Shown: piece by piece, positions 43,851 through 52,797 of the stretch
Numbering within the stretch: the stretch's first letter is position 1
Layout: every line of letters begins with the position of its first letter
Source: Nonomuraea sp. SYSU D8015
GTDB taxonomy: Bacteria > Actinomycetota > Actinomycetes > Streptosporangiales > Streptosporangiaceae
Assembly (NCBI RefSeq): GCF_008065375.1
Contig: NZ_VJYI01000004.1
Coordinates: 372,001 to 436,000 of the forward strand
Direction of reading: 5' to 3'
Length of the DNA stretch: 64,000 nucleotides
Made by a program: the position numbers and the translations under genes
The notes under the pieces: generated by a model
What the model saw: only the letters and a program-made list of their open reading frames with translations
The model's database searches: none
What the model was told of the DNA's origin: nothing

Positions 43851-44630
43851 ATGCGCGCGCTCCACCGGCACCGCCGCGTGCTCGCTCTCCTGGTCGGCGC
43901 CGCCGCCCTCTTGATCACCCTCGACCTGCGCGGCGACGCGTCCGCCCTGCGCTCCGCCGTCGCCGCCGCGACGGGCCCGGCCGAGCAGCTGCTCGCGGCG
44001 GCCTGGCGGCCCGTGGCCACGCTCGCGGGGGCCGGCGACGCCCGGCGCCGCGCCGAGGAGGCCGAACGGCGCAGCGCCCGGCTGGCCGCCGAGCTGTGGG
44101 CCGAGCGCGCGGCCCGCGCCAGTGACGCGCAACGCCACCGGATCCGGGCCGCGCACCCGCGCCTCACCCTGGTCCCGGCCCAGGTCGTCGCGGTACGCGG
44201 GGACAGCGTGACGATCGACGCGGGGACCCGGGCCGGCGTCGGTCCCGACATGGCCGTCGTCACCGCCGAGGGACTGGTCGGCCGGGTGGTCGCGGCAGGA
44301 CCCGCCGTCGCGACCGTCCTGCTGGCCACCGCGCCCTCGGCCGCCGCCGGGGTCAGAGTGGCGGAATCCCGGGAGATCGGCACCGTCGAGGGCCGCCGCG
44401 ACGGGCTGCTCACCCTGCGGCTGCTCGACGCCGACGCGGAGCTGCGCCCCGGGCAGCAGGTCGAGACGCTCGGGTCGAGCGGCGCGCGGCCGTACCCGGC
44501 AGGCGTGCCCGTCGGGACCGTCGAACGCGTCGATCCCGCCCGCGAGCAGTTCACCCGCACTGCGCTGGTACGTCCGGCCGTCACCTTCAGCACCCTCGAC
44601 GTCGTGGGCGTGATCGCCGATGCGGGCTAG
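43851..44630 (+). CDS. mreC: Rod-shape protein MreC
   Basis: A 259-residue bitopic protein linking MreB/PBP2 to the envelope. One membrane helix (VLALLVGAAALLITLDLRG) is followed by an Ala/Arg/Glu coiled coil (about residues 60-90) and a beta domain (VVAVRGDSVTIDAGTRAGVG, VTAEGLVGRVV, GVPVGTVERVDP). The coiled coil is shorter than in many MreCs. It lies 15 bp after mreB and overlaps mreD by 11 bp. Confidence 0.9.
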   Translation: MRALHRHRRVLALLVGAAALLITLDLRGDASALRSAVAAATGPAEQLLAAAWRPVATLAGAGDARRRAEEAERRSARLAAELWAERAARASDAQRHRIRAAHPRLTLVPAQVVAVRGDSVTIDAGTRAGVGPDMAVVTAEGLVGRVVAAGPAVATVLLATAPSAAAGVRVAESREIGTVEGRRDGLLTLRLLDADAELRPGQQVETLGSSGARPYPAGVPVGTVERVDPAREQFTRTALVRPAVTFSTLDVVGVIADAG

Positions 44631-45279
44631 GGTCGCCGCGGCGGCCGCGCTGGCGCCGCTGCTCCAGGTTGCCGTGCTGGAGCGGTTGCCCGTCGCGCCC
44701 GACCTGGTCATGCTCGCAGCCGTGGCGGCCGGGGTGGCCATGGGGCCGCCGGCGGGCGCGGTGACCGGGTTCGCGGCGGGGCTCGCCGCGGACCTGGTCC
44801 CGCCCGCGCTGCCGCCGGCCGGCCGCACGGCGCTGCTGTTCTGCCTGCTCGGCTACGCCTGCGGCCTGCTGCCGCGCAAGCTCCCCGCGTGGGCCGGGAT
44901 GCTCGTCGGGAGCGCGATCGGCGGGCTGGCCGCCACGTGCGCCACCCTGCTCCCCGGCCTAACCGCCGTACGGCTGCAGGACCTGTTGTGGTCCGGCCCC
45001 GCGCCGCTCGCCGCCCTGCCGTGCAACCTGATCGCCGCCTCGCTTCTCTGGCGTCTGCTCACCTGGCGCCGGGACTCAGCCGGAAGGCACACCGATGCGA
45101 CGCTCGTCACCCTCTCGACTGCTGCTGGTGCACCTGCTGGTGGCCGCGCTCTTCCTCACGCTGCTCGGCCGGCTGTGGCAGGTGCAGATCCTGGACGGCG
45201 AGCGCTACGCCGAAGCGGCCGTCGCCGACCACGTGCGCCACATCGCCATCCCGGCCGTGCGCGGGCGCATCCTCGATGA
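44620..45279 (+). CDS. mreD: Rod-shape protein MreD (frame runs on into the PBP2 gene)
   Basis: Membrane protein of the elongasome with about five hydrophobic helices (APLLQVAVLERLPVAPDLVM, GVAMGPPAGAVTGFAAGLAA, LLFCLLGYACGLLP, IAASLLWRLLTWRR). The recognisable MreD part ends at about residue 155. The frame has no stop until 45279, so it overlaps the PBP2 gene by 185 bp and gains about 60 Arg/Pro/Ala residues that look like an out-of-frame shadow. Either the natural protein carries this tail or a stop was lost by mutation or sequencing error. Confidence 0.8.
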   Translation: MRARVAAAAALAPLLQVAVLERLPVAPDLVMLAAVAAGVAMGPPAGAVTGFAAGLAADLVPPALPPAGRTALLFCLLGYACGLLPRKLPAWAGMLVGSAIGGLAATCATLLPGLTAVRLQDLLWSGPAPLAALPCNLIAASLLWRLLTWRRDSAGRHTDATLVTLSTAAGAPAGGRALPHAARPAVAGADPGRRALRRSGRRRPRAPHRHPGRARAHPR

Positions 45280-47044
45280 CCGCGGCCGCCCGCTGGCCCG
45301 CAACCGCGCCGCCATGACGGTCTCGGTGGAGCGGATCGCGCTGGACCGGCAGCCCGACCGCGGGCGCGCCACGCTCCGCAAGCTCGCCGACCTGCTCGGC
45401 CGGCACTACACCGAGCTCGCCGGGAAGATCCGGCTGTGCGGGCCGAAGACCGGTCAGCCGTGCTGGGCGGGCTCGCCGTACCAGCCGATCCCGGTGGCCG
45501 AGGACGTGCCGGAGAAGACGGCGACGCAGATCCTCGAGCGGCCGGAGGACTTCCCAGGCGTGACCGCCGAGCCCCGGCCCGTACGCGACCATCCCCGCGG
45601 CGACCTGGCCGCTCACGTGCTCGGCTACCTGGCCCCCGCCGGCGACCCGGTGGGCAAGGACGGGCTGGAGGCCGTCTACGAGAACGATCTGCGTGGCCGC
45701 CCCGGCAGCAGGGAGGTCGTCGTCGACAGCGCCGGACAGGTCCTGCGCACGCTCCGCGAGCAACCGCCGGTCCCCGGCGCCACGCTGGTCACCAGCATCG
45801 ACGCCGACGTGCAGAAGGTCGTGGAGAAGGCGCTGGAACGGGCGGTGCGCGGGGCGCGCGGGAAGGGCGCACCGGCGGATTCGGGAGCCGCCGTCGTCAT
45901 GGACGCCCGCACCGGCCGCGTCGTCGCGCTGGCCTCCTATCCCGGCTACGACCCCGAGGTGTGGACCGGCGGCATCGAACCGGCCGACTACCGCCGGCTG
46001 ACCGGCGGCGAGCGGGGTGATCCGCTGCTGTCCAGAGCCGTGCAGGGCCTGTGGCCGCCAGCCTCCACCTGGAAGGTCGTCTCCACGGCCGCCGCCGCGG
46101 GCTCCGGCTATTCGCTCAAGGGCCGCTACGACTGCCCGGGCTCGTACCGGATCGGGGACCGGTCCTTCCGGAACTTCGGAGGCGCCGACCTCGGCGTCAT
46201 GGACCTGCGGCGCGCCCTCGTCGTCTCCTGCGACACGATCTTCTACCGGTTCGCGCACGAAATGTGGCTGAAGGGCACGCGCGACCCGATGCAGCACATG
46301 GCCAGGGCCTTCGGCTTCGGCGAGAAGACCGGCGTGGACCTGCCGGAAGAGGCCGAGGGCCGGGTGCCCGACCGCGCCTGGAAGAGGGAGTACTGGAACC
46401 AGACCAAGGATCAGACCTGCGAGGCCGCCGAGAAGGGCTATCCGGAGACGGCCAGGACGGACCCGGCCAGGGCCGCCTACCTCAAGGCCGTCGCGGCCGA
46501 GAACTGCGTCCGCGGTTACGTCTGGACCGCGGGCGACGCCGCCAACTTCTCCATCGGCCAGGGCGACGTGCTTGTCACGCCGCTGCAGCTGGCGCGCGCG
46601 TACGCGGCCCTGGCCAACGGGGGCACGCTGTTCAGCCCGCGGGTCGGCAAGGAGGTGCGCGACGCGGACGGCCGGCTCCTGCGCGCCATCAAGCCCCCGG
46701 TCGCCGGCCGGGTGCCGGTTCCCGCCCGGACGCTCGACTACCTGCGCCGGGCCCTGGCCGAGGTGCCGAAGTCTGGCACGGCCGCGGCGGCCTTCGACGG
46801 GTTCCCGTTCGGCAAGCTGACGGTGGCGGGCAAGACAGGCACGGCGGAGGCGTACGGGGCCGAGGACACCTCCTGGTTCGCCTCCTTCGCCCCGGCCGGT
46901 GACCCTCGGTACGTGGTGGTGGCCGTGATCTCGCGGGGCGGCTCGGGAGGGGAGGCGGCGGCGCCGGCCGTACGGGAGATCTGGTCAGGCATGTACGGCC
47001 TGGAGGGAAACAAGCCCGCCCTTCCCGAAAGGAGACGCCGATGA
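45095..47044 (+). CDS. Penicillin-binding protein 2, class B transpeptidase
   Basis: A 649-residue D,D-transpeptidase that cross-links peptidoglycan during elongation together with RodA. N-terminal membrane anchor SRLLLVHLLVAALFLTLLGR, a pedestal domain (IPAVRGRILDDRGRPLARNR) and the transpeptidase domain. The domain has its active-site Ser in PASTWK (about Ser324), GDAANFSIGQG near the SxN region and KTGT (about Lys580). GGAAGG lies 6 bp before ATG 45095. The stop overlaps the rodA start as ATGA. Confidence 0.93.
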   Translation: MRRSSPSRLLLVHLLVAALFLTLLGRLWQVQILDGERYAEAAVADHVRHIAIPAVRGRILDDRGRPLARNRAAMTVSVERIALDRQPDRGRATLRKLADLLGRHYTELAGKIRLCGPKTGQPCWAGSPYQPIPVAEDVPEKTATQILERPEDFPGVTAEPRPVRDHPRGDLAAHVLGYLAPAGDPVGKDGLEAVYENDLRGRPGSREVVVDSAGQVLRTLREQPPVPGATLVTSIDADVQKVVEKALERAVRGARGKGAPADSGAAVVMDARTGRVVALASYPGYDPEVWTGGIEPADYRRLTGGERGDPLLSRAVQGLWPPASTWKVVSTAAAAGSGYSLKGRYDCPGSYRIGDRSFRNFGGADLGVMDLRRALVVSCDTIFYRFAHEMWLKGTRDPMQHMARAFGFGEKTGVDLPEEAEGRVPDRAWKREYWNQTKDQTCEAAEKGYPETARTDPARAAYLKAVAAENCVRGYVWTAGDAANFSIGQGDVLVTPLQLARAYAALANGGTLFSPRVGKEVRDADGRLLRAIKPPVAGRVPVPARTLDYLRRALAEVPKSGTAAAAFDGFPFGKLTVAGKTGTAEAYGAEDTSWFASFAPAGDPRYVVVAVISRGGSGGEAAAPAVREIWSGMYGLEGNKPALPERRRR

Positions 47045-48756
47045 CCGCTTCCCCACCTCCAAAGCCCCACGAGCCTGACCACACCCCACTCACCGGCACC
47101 CCACCCGCCGGCACATCTCCCGCCGAGACGCCGCGTGCCGAGACGCCGCGTGCCGAGACGCCGCGTGCCGAGCTGCAGCGTGCTGACACGCAGCGCACCG
47201 GCCCGCCCGCCGCTGACGCGTCGCCCGGTGGCACGCGGCACGCCCGGACGCCCCCCGCCGACGCCCCGCTCGACGGCAGGCGGCTCGCCCGCAGGCCGTC
47301 CGTGCGCATGCGCTTCGCCGGCGCGTTGCTCGGCGGCAGGCGGCTCGCGCACACCCGGTTCGGGGGTGCCGGTGCCGCGTCGTCCGCCGACATGCCCTCC
47401 GTCGCCACGCCGCGCCCTCCCACCAGCCCTCACCGCCGCCTGGTCACCGGCCGCCGCCCGGGTGTCCGGCGGCCGGCCGGTCGCGGGTTCGTCCTGGGCG
47501 CGATGGCAGGTTCCGGCTTCGGGCCGCCGCCGGCCGATCGTGGCCTCCCACTTCGGACCCCGCCCGGCCCCGGCCTCACCATCCGGACCTCGGGCGGTCA
47601 AGGGCTGGGGGCGCGGGCAGGCCGTCACGACCGGCGGACGACCGTCGTGGCGCGGCTCGCCGGAATGGACTGGCGGTTGCTCGTCCCCGCCGTCGCCCTG
47701 TGCCTGATCGGCGTGGTGCTGGTCTGGTCGGCGACGCGGCCCCGCATGGCGGCGCAGGGGGAGGATCCCCAGACGTACCTCAAGAAGCAGATCGCCAACG
47801 TGCTCGTCGGCCTGGCCGCCATGACGGCGATCGCGCTGGCCGACCACAGCACGTTACGCGCCTGGACGCCGCCCGCCTTCGTGCTCTCCGTGCTGAGCCT
47901 GGCCGCGGTGCTGACCCCCCTGGGCACGACCGTCAACGGCGCGCAGTCGTGGCTGGCCGTGGGAGGGCTGGAGGTGCAGCCGTCGGAGCCGGCCAAGGTC
48001 ACCCTGGTGCTCATGCTGGCGGCCCTGCTCGGCGCCCGCCCCGGCGGCGGGAGCCGACCGCGCGGCGCACAGGTGGTGCTCGCCCTGGCCGCGGCCGCCC
48101 TCCCACTCGGGCTGATCATGCTCCAGCCCGACCTGGGCACCGCCATGATCATGGTGGGGACGGTGGGCGGGATGCTGGTGGTCGCCGGGGTCCGATGGCG
48201 GTGGATCGCCCTGCTGGCGGGCGCGGGGGCGGCCGCGGCGGTCGCCGCCTGGTTCCTTGGCCTGCTGCGCCCGCACCAGGTGCAGAGGCTCCTCACGTTC
48301 GCCGATCCGATGGCCGACCCCCAGGGCGCCGGCTACAACGCCGCCCAGGCGCTGGTCACGGTCGGGTCAGGCGGGTTGTTCGGCCACGGGTTGTTCCAAG
48401 GGGGCCAGACCGGCGGGCGGTTCGTCCCCGAGCAGCACACCGACTTCGTCTTCACCGTCGCGGGCGAGGAACTGGGCTTCGCCGGGGCGGCGCTCGTCCT
48501 GGTCCTGCTCTGGGCGGTGCTCCGGCGGGCGCTGCGCATCGCCGGCCAGGCCGTCACCCCGTACGGGATGCTGGCCGCCGCCGGGGTCGTCTGCTGGTTG
48601 TCGGTGCAGACGTTCATCAACGTCGGCATGGTCGTGGGCCTCACCCCGATCGTCGGGGTGCCGCTGCCCCTGGTGTCGTACGGCGGTTCGTCCGTCGTGG
48701 CCTGCCTGGCGGCCGTCGGAGTGCTGATCTCCGTCCGCCGGCAGGCGCGCCTGTGA
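47041..48756 (+). CDS. rodA: RodA/FtsW/SpoVE family glycosyltransferase with long N-terminal extension
   Basis: SEDS-family peptidoglycan polymerase that works with PBP2. Residues from about 205 on are the usual 10-helix core: MDWRLLVPAVALCLIGVVLV, VNGAQSWLAVGGLEVQPSEP, LIMLQPDLGTAMI, EQHTDFVFTVAGEELGF and VPLPLVSYGGSS. Before that lie about 200 Pro/Thr/Arg/Ala residues with a tandem AETPR repeat, not found in typical RodA (about 400 residues). The ATGA overlap with PBP2 and an AAGGAGA site support the start at 47041; ATG 47668 directly at the core is the alternative. Confidence 0.88.
   Translation: MTASPPPKPHEPDHTPLTGTPPAGTSPAETPRAETPRAETPRAELQRADTQRTGPPAADASPGGTRHARTPPADAPLDGRRLARRPSVRMRFAGALLGGRRLAHTRFGGAGAASSADMPSVATPRPPTSPHRRLVTGRRPGVRRPAGRGFVLGAMAGSGFGPPPADRGLPLRTPPGPGLTIRTSGGQGLGARAGRHDRRTTVVARLAGMDWRLLVPAVALCLIGVVLVWSATRPRMAAQGEDPQTYLKKQIANVLVGLAAMTAIALADHSTLRAWTPPAFVLSVLSLAAVLTPLGTTVNGAQSWLAVGGLEVQPSEPAKVTLVLMLAALLGARPGGGSRPRGAQVVLALAAAALPLGLIMLQPDLGTAMIMVGTVGGMLVVAGVRWRWIALLAGAGAAAAVAAWFLGLLRPHQVQRLLTFADPMADPQGAGYNAAQALVTVGSGGLFGHGLFQGGQTGGRFVPEQHTDFVFTVAGEELGFAGAALVLVLLWAVLRRALRIAGQAVTPYGMLAAAGVVCWLSVQTFINVGMVVGLTPIVGVPLPLVSYGGSSVVACLAAVGVLISVRRQARL
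47125..47169 (+). repeat. 15-bp tandem repeat in the rodA extension
   Basis: Three perfect copies of GAGACGCCGCGTGCC encoding ETPRA, followed by degenerate copies. Part of the unusual N-terminal extension. Confidence 0.9.
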
Positions 48757-48757
48757 C

Positions 48758-50308
48758 TCAGCCGAGCAGCTTGGCGATCGCGGCGCGGACGTCGGGGGTG
48801 TCGAGGCCGCGGACGGTCAGCGTGGTGCGGCGGCGTACGACGTCGTCCACCGTGGCCGCCCACTCGTGGTCGCGGGCGTAGACCGCCTGCGCCCAGATGT
48901 CCGGCCCGTCCGGGTGGATGCGCTCGCCCAGCGCCGGGTCCTCCCGGATGAGCCTGGCCAGGTCGAACGCGATCGACCCGTAGTGCGTGGCCAGATGCCG
49001 GGCCACCAGCGGGTCCATGCGGGTGGCGCGCTCGCGGTCGGTCCACAGCCGCATGGCCACCGCGTCCGGGCTGGCCAATCCGGGCAGTGGCACGGCGGGC
49101 AGGATGTCGGCCAGGTCGTCGCCCAGCGGCCGCCCCGGCAGGCGGGCGAGCGTGTCGAAGACGTGCCTGCCGATGTGCCGGTAGGTCGTCCACTTGCCGC
49201 CCGCCACCGACAGCATGCCGCCCTTGCCCCTGGTCAGCACGGTTTCCCGCTTGGCCGCCGCCACGTCTCCAGGACCGCCGGGCAGCACGCGCAGGCCGGC
49301 GAAGGCGTAGGTGATGTCCTCGCGCCTGAGCTGCGAGTCGCGTACGGAATGCCCCGCCTCGTCGAGGATCTGGGCGATGTCGGCCTCGGTGGGACGAACC
49401 TCGGCGGGGTCGCCCTCGTACGCCTCGTCCGTCGTGCCCAGCAGCAGGTGGTCCTCCCACGGGATCGCGAACGACACGCGGTATTTGTCGATCGGCGTGG
49501 TCAGCGCCGCCTTCCACGGCTCGTGCCGGCGCAGGACCAGGTGCGCGCCCTTGGACAGGCGGATGCTCGGCGCCGCGCCGGGGTCCTCCATCCGCCGCAG
49601 GTGGTCAACCCACGGCCCGGTGGCGTTGAGCACCAGGCGGGCGGAGACGCCGAACTCGGCGCCGTCGAGCCGGTCGCGCAGCTCGGCCCCGGTCACGGTG
49701 CCGCCGGTCGTGCGCAGGCCGACGACCTCGGCGTGGTTGAGCACGATCGCCCCGGCGTCCACCGCGGCCCGGACGGTCATGACCGCGACGCGGCTGTCGT
49801 TCATCTGGTGGTCGCCGTAGACGGCGGCGGCCCGCAGCCCCTCGGTACGCAGCGCGGGCACCTTGGACAGCGCCTGGTGCGGCGTGATCACCTTGCCCAC
49901 GCCGTCGCCGAACACCGACAGCGCCGAGTACAGGAACACCCCGGCGCCCAGCTTGGCCGCCCCGTGCGGCCCGCCCTTGTAGATCGGCACCAGGAACGTC
50001 AGCGGCTTGACGAGGTGGGGCGCGATGTCGGCGGCCAGGGCCCGCCGCTCGCGGTGGTTCTCGGCGACCAGCCGGACGTTGCCGGTCTGCAGGTAGCGCA
50101 GGCCGCCGTGGACGAGCTTGGACGAGGCGCTGGAGGTGGCGCCGGCGAAGTCGCCCCCGTCGACCATCGCCACCCGCAGCCCGGCCTGCGCCGCCATCCA
50201 GGTCACCGACGTGCCCAGGATGCCGCCCCCGATGACGAGCAGGTCGTAGGTGGCGTCGGCCAGCTCCTCGCGAATTTCTGCCCGGTATGTCCCGATCGCG
50301 GTTTTCAT
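48758..50308 (-). CDS. glpD: Glycerol-3-phosphate dehydrogenase, FAD-dependent
   Basis: Membrane-associated flavoenzyme, 516 residues, that oxidises sn-glycerol 3-phosphate to dihydroxyacetone phosphate and feeds electrons to the quinone pool. FAD motif LLVIGGGILGTSVTWMAAQA, then TSSASSKLVHGGLRYL, RLSKGAHLVL and VAGGKWTTYR, all typical of GlpD. The start codon directly follows the glpK stop, so the two are co-translated. It converges with rodA, one base between the stops. Confidence 0.95.
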   Translation of the reverse strand: MKTAIGTYRAEIREELADATYDLLVIGGGILGTSVTWMAAQAGLRVAMVDGGDFAGATSSASSKLVHGGLRYLQTGNVRLVAENHRERRALAADIAPHLVKPLTFLVPIYKGGPHGAAKLGAGVFLYSALSVFGDGVGKVITPHQALSKVPALRTEGLRAAAVYGDHQMNDSRVAVMTVRAAVDAGAIVLNHAEVVGLRTTGGTVTGAELRDRLDGAEFGVSARLVLNATGPWVDHLRRMEDPGAAPSIRLSKGAHLVLRRHEPWKAALTTPIDKYRVSFAIPWEDHLLLGTTDEAYEGDPAEVRPTEADIAQILDEAGHSVRDSQLRREDITYAFAGLRVLPGGPGDVAAAKRETVLTRGKGGMLSVAGGKWTTYRHIGRHVFDTLARLPGRPLGDDLADILPAVPLPGLASPDAVAMRLWTDRERATRMDPLVARHLATHYGSIAFDLARLIREDPALGERIHPDGPDIWAQAVYARDHEWAATVDDVVRRRTTLTVRGLDTPDVRAAIAKLLG

Positions 50309-51769
50309 CTACTGCTCCACCCAGTCGAGTGTGCGGGCCACGGCCTTCTTCCAGCTACGGTGTTCGCGCTCGCGTACGGTCTCGTCGATCCGCGGCCGCC
50401 ACTCGGCGGCCTTGTGCCAGTTGGCGCGCAAGCTCTCGATGTCCGGCCAGTAGCCGGTCGCCAGGCCCGCGGCGTAGGCGGCGCCCAGCGCCGTGGTCTC
50501 GGACACCATGGGCCGGATCACCGGCACCGCGAGCACGTCGGCGAGCGTCTGCATGAGCAGGTTATTGGCCGTCATGCCGCCGTCGGCGCGCAGCGTCGTC
50601 AGGTCGAGCCCCGAATCGGCGTTCATCGCGTCCACGACCTCGCGGGTCTGCCACGCCGTGGCCTCCAGCACGGCCCGCGCGATGTGCCCCTTGTTGACGA
50701 ACCCGGTCAGCCCCGCGATCACGCCGCGCGCGTCGGAGCGCCAGTGCGGCGCGAACAGCCCGGAGAACGCCGGCACGAAGTAGCAGCCGCCGTTGTCGTC
50801 GACGGTCTTGGCCAGCGTCTCGATCTCGGCCGCGCTGGAGATCAGGCCGAGGTTGTCGCGTAGCCACTGCACCAGGGAGCCGGTGACCGCGATCGCGCCC
50901 TCCAGCGCGTACGTGGCCGGGGTGTCGCCGATCTGGTAGCCGACCGTGGTCAGCAGACCGTGCTTGGAGACCACCGGCTCGTGACCGGTGTTCATCAGCA
51001 GGAAGCTGCCGGAGCCGTAGGTGCTCTTGGTCTCGCCGGGCGCGAAGCAGGTCTGCCCGAACAGCGCCGCCTGCTGGTCGCCGAGCGCCGAGGCCACCGC
51101 CACGCCTTGAGCGGTGTGCCCGTAGACCTCCGCGGACGGGCGGATCTCCGGCAGCATCGCCCGCGGCACGCCCAGCGCGGCCAACAGCTCGTCGTCCCAG
51201 GCCAGCGTGTGGATGTTCATCAGCATCGTGCGGCTGGCGTTCGTCACGTCGGTGACGTGGCGGCCCGTGAGGTTCCACAGCAGCCAGCTGTCCATCGTGC
51301 CGAACAGCACCTCGCCGCGCTCGGCCCGCTCCCGCAGCCCCGGGTGCTCGTCCAGCAGCCAGCGGATCTTCGGCCCGGAGAAGTAGGTCGCCAGCGGCAG
51401 CCCGGCCTTCTCCTTGAACAGCCCCTCGTGCTCGGCCAGAGCGTGAGTCAGCGGCGCGGTGCGGGTGTCCTGCCAGACGACCGCCGGGCACACGGGCCTG
51501 CCGGTCGCCCGGTCCCACAGCACGGTCGTCTCGCGCTGGTTGGTGATGCCGAGCGCGGCGACGTCGAGCCCGTTCGTGGCCTCCGCGAGCACGCCCTGCA
51601 CGGCCTGCCAGATCTCGTCCGCGTCGTGCTCCACCCAGCCCGGCTTGGGGAAGATCTGGCGGTGCTCGCGCTGGACGACGGAGATGATGTTGCCGGCCTG
51701 GTCGAAGACGATGCACCGGCTGGACGTGGTGCCCTGGTCGATGGCTGCGACGTAGTGCGGTCGAGGCAC
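50309..51769 (-). CDS. glpK: Glycerol kinase
   Basis: Phosphorylates glycerol to sn-glycerol 3-phosphate with ATP. A 486-residue FGGY kinase: AAIDQGTTSSRCIVFD at the start, AVVWQDTRTAPLT, GTMDSWLLWNLTG, DQQAALFGQTCF, and the C-terminal FGGY-like LRADGGMTANNLLMQ. I choose GTG 51769 (GAGGA about 8 bp upstream). ATG 51814 in the same frame lies only 5 bp from the -10 box and would give a leaderless 501-residue form with the operator inside the coding region. Confidence 0.94.
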   Translation of the reverse strand: MPRPHYVAAIDQGTTSSRCIVFDQAGNIISVVQREHRQIFPKPGWVEHDADEIWQAVQGVLAEATNGLDVAALGITNQRETTVLWDRATGRPVCPAVVWQDTRTAPLTHALAEHEGLFKEKAGLPLATYFSGPKIRWLLDEHPGLRERAERGEVLFGTMDSWLLWNLTGRHVTDVTNASRTMLMNIHTLAWDDELLAALGVPRAMLPEIRPSAEVYGHTAQGVAVASALGDQQAALFGQTCFAPGETKSTYGSGSFLLMNTGHEPVVSKHGLLTTVGYQIGDTPATYALEGAIAVTGSLVQWLRDNLGLISSAAEIETLAKTVDDNGGCYFVPAFSGLFAPHWRSDARGVIAGLTGFVNKGHIARAVLEATAWQTREVVDAMNADSGLDLTTLRADGGMTANNLLMQTLADVLAVPVIRPMVSETTALGAAYAAGLATGYWPDIESLRANWHKAAEWRPRIDETVREREHRSWKKAVARTLDWVEQ

Positions 51770-51792
51770 TGGCGGTTCCTCGCAAAGTTCAG

Positions 51793-51809
51793 GTTCGACA
51801 ATGTCGAAC
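51793..51809. promoter_or_regulatory. GylR-type operator GTTCGACA-A-TGTCGAAC
   Basis: Perfect 8-1-8 palindrome just downstream of the glpK promoter. It shares its architecture and the GTTCG...CGAAC frame with the site in front of gylR (52631-52647). Confidence 0.75.
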
Positions 51810-51819
51810 AACATGAGAA

Positions 51820-51848
51820 ATATTATTCGGTCGCCCGGAGGTGTTCAA
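51820..51848 (-). promoter_or_regulatory. Promoter of glpK-glpD
   Basis: Minus-strand -35 TTGAAC, 17-bp spacer, -10 TAATAT, close to the housekeeping consensus. Transcription would start near 51813, just before the operator, so bound repressor would block RNA polymerase. Confidence 0.75.
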
Positions 51849-51857
51849 CTCTTTTCG

Positions 51858-52607
51858 TCAGCGGGCGAGGTCGCGTGTGATCGCGCGGGCGGCGTCCCGC
51901 ACGTACGAGACGAACTCCATGTGCAGGTGACCTTCCGGGGCCAGCCGCTCGACCGCGCCGCGGATGCCGATGGCGCCCACCACGATGCCGCGCGAGTCCT
52001 TGATGGGCGCGGCGATGGCCACCTCGCCCTCGGTCAGCTCCTCCATCTCGGCCGCCCAGCCGCGTGTCCTGACCAGCTCGAGCTCCGTCTCCAGCTGCCC
52101 GGGATCGACGATCGTCTTCTTGGTGTGCGGCTGCAGCGGCGTCGCGACGGCCTCGCCGTAGGGATCCCAGGCCAGCAGGACCTTGCCCAGCGCGCTCGCG
52201 TGGGTCGGTAGATACGTTCCCACCTGCAGCGTCTGCATGCTGTCGTCGGGCCGGAAGACGTGGTGGATCACCAGCACGTGGCCCTCGTGCAGGGTGCCGA
52301 TCCAGGCGCTCTCCCTGCTGCGCCCGGCCAGCGCGTCGGCCCAGTTGATCGCCCGGGTGCGCAGCTCGTTGACGTCGAGGTAGCTGCTGCCGAGGTGGAG
52401 CAGCGTGGCGCCGAGGCGGTATTTCCCCGTGGCCTGGTCCTGCTCCACGAACCCGACGCGGACCAGCGTGCGGAGAATGCCGTGCAGCGTCCCCTTCGGC
52501 AGGCCCAGCGCCCTGGCGAGCTCGGCGACCCCAAGCTGGCGGGGACCGGAGGCGAGCAGCCGCAGGATCGCCGCCGCCCGCTCGACCGACTGAATCGTCT
52601 CTCCCAC
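51858..52607 (-). CDS. gylR: IclR-family repressor of glycerol catabolism (GylR)
   Basis: A 249-residue regulator. The N-terminal winged helix reads SVERAAAILRLLASGPRQLG then ALGLPKGTLHGILRTL, followed by an IclR ligand domain (SALGKVLLAWDP, EGEVAIAAPIKDSRGIVVGA). It lies directly upstream of glpK and glpD, the place of gylR in Streptomyces, where it represses the gyl operon until glycerol 3-phosphate builds up. The start is GTG 52607, 7 bp after a TAGGGT -10 box and without a ribosome site (leaderless). Confidence 0.9.
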   Translation of the reverse strand: MGETIQSVERAAAILRLLASGPRQLGVAELARALGLPKGTLHGILRTLVRVGFVEQDQATGKYRLGATLLHLGSSYLDVNELRTRAINWADALAGRSRESAWIGTLHEGHVLVIHHVFRPDDSMQTLQVGTYLPTHASALGKVLLAWDPYGEAVATPLQPHTKKTIVDPGQLETELELVRTRGWAAEMEELTEGEVAIAAPIKDSRGIVVGAIGIRGAVERLAPEGHLHMEFVSYVRDAARAITRDLAR

Positions 52608-52630
52608 ACCCGGCACCCTAACGCAGTGAG

Positions 52631-52647
52631 GTTCGGTATTGCCGAAC
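52631..52647. promoter_or_regulatory. Second GylR-type operator GTTCGGTA-T-TGCCGAAC
   Basis: A 17-bp 8-1-8 palindrome with one mismatched pair, immediately upstream of the gylR -10 box (52615-52620) and covering the -35 region. It indicates autorepression. Confidence 0.72.
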
Positions 52648-52797
52648 ACGCCTGCATCGCCGATGTTTCCGGCCTTCCGGCCCTAGAATTACGCCGGCGG
52701 CAACGCTTCCTCCAAGCCACGACATCCGGACCCTCGCGTACGAAGCGGTCACCGAAGAGAGCCCAGGAACAGCCCGCGCCGCCCTCGCTATGCAACT

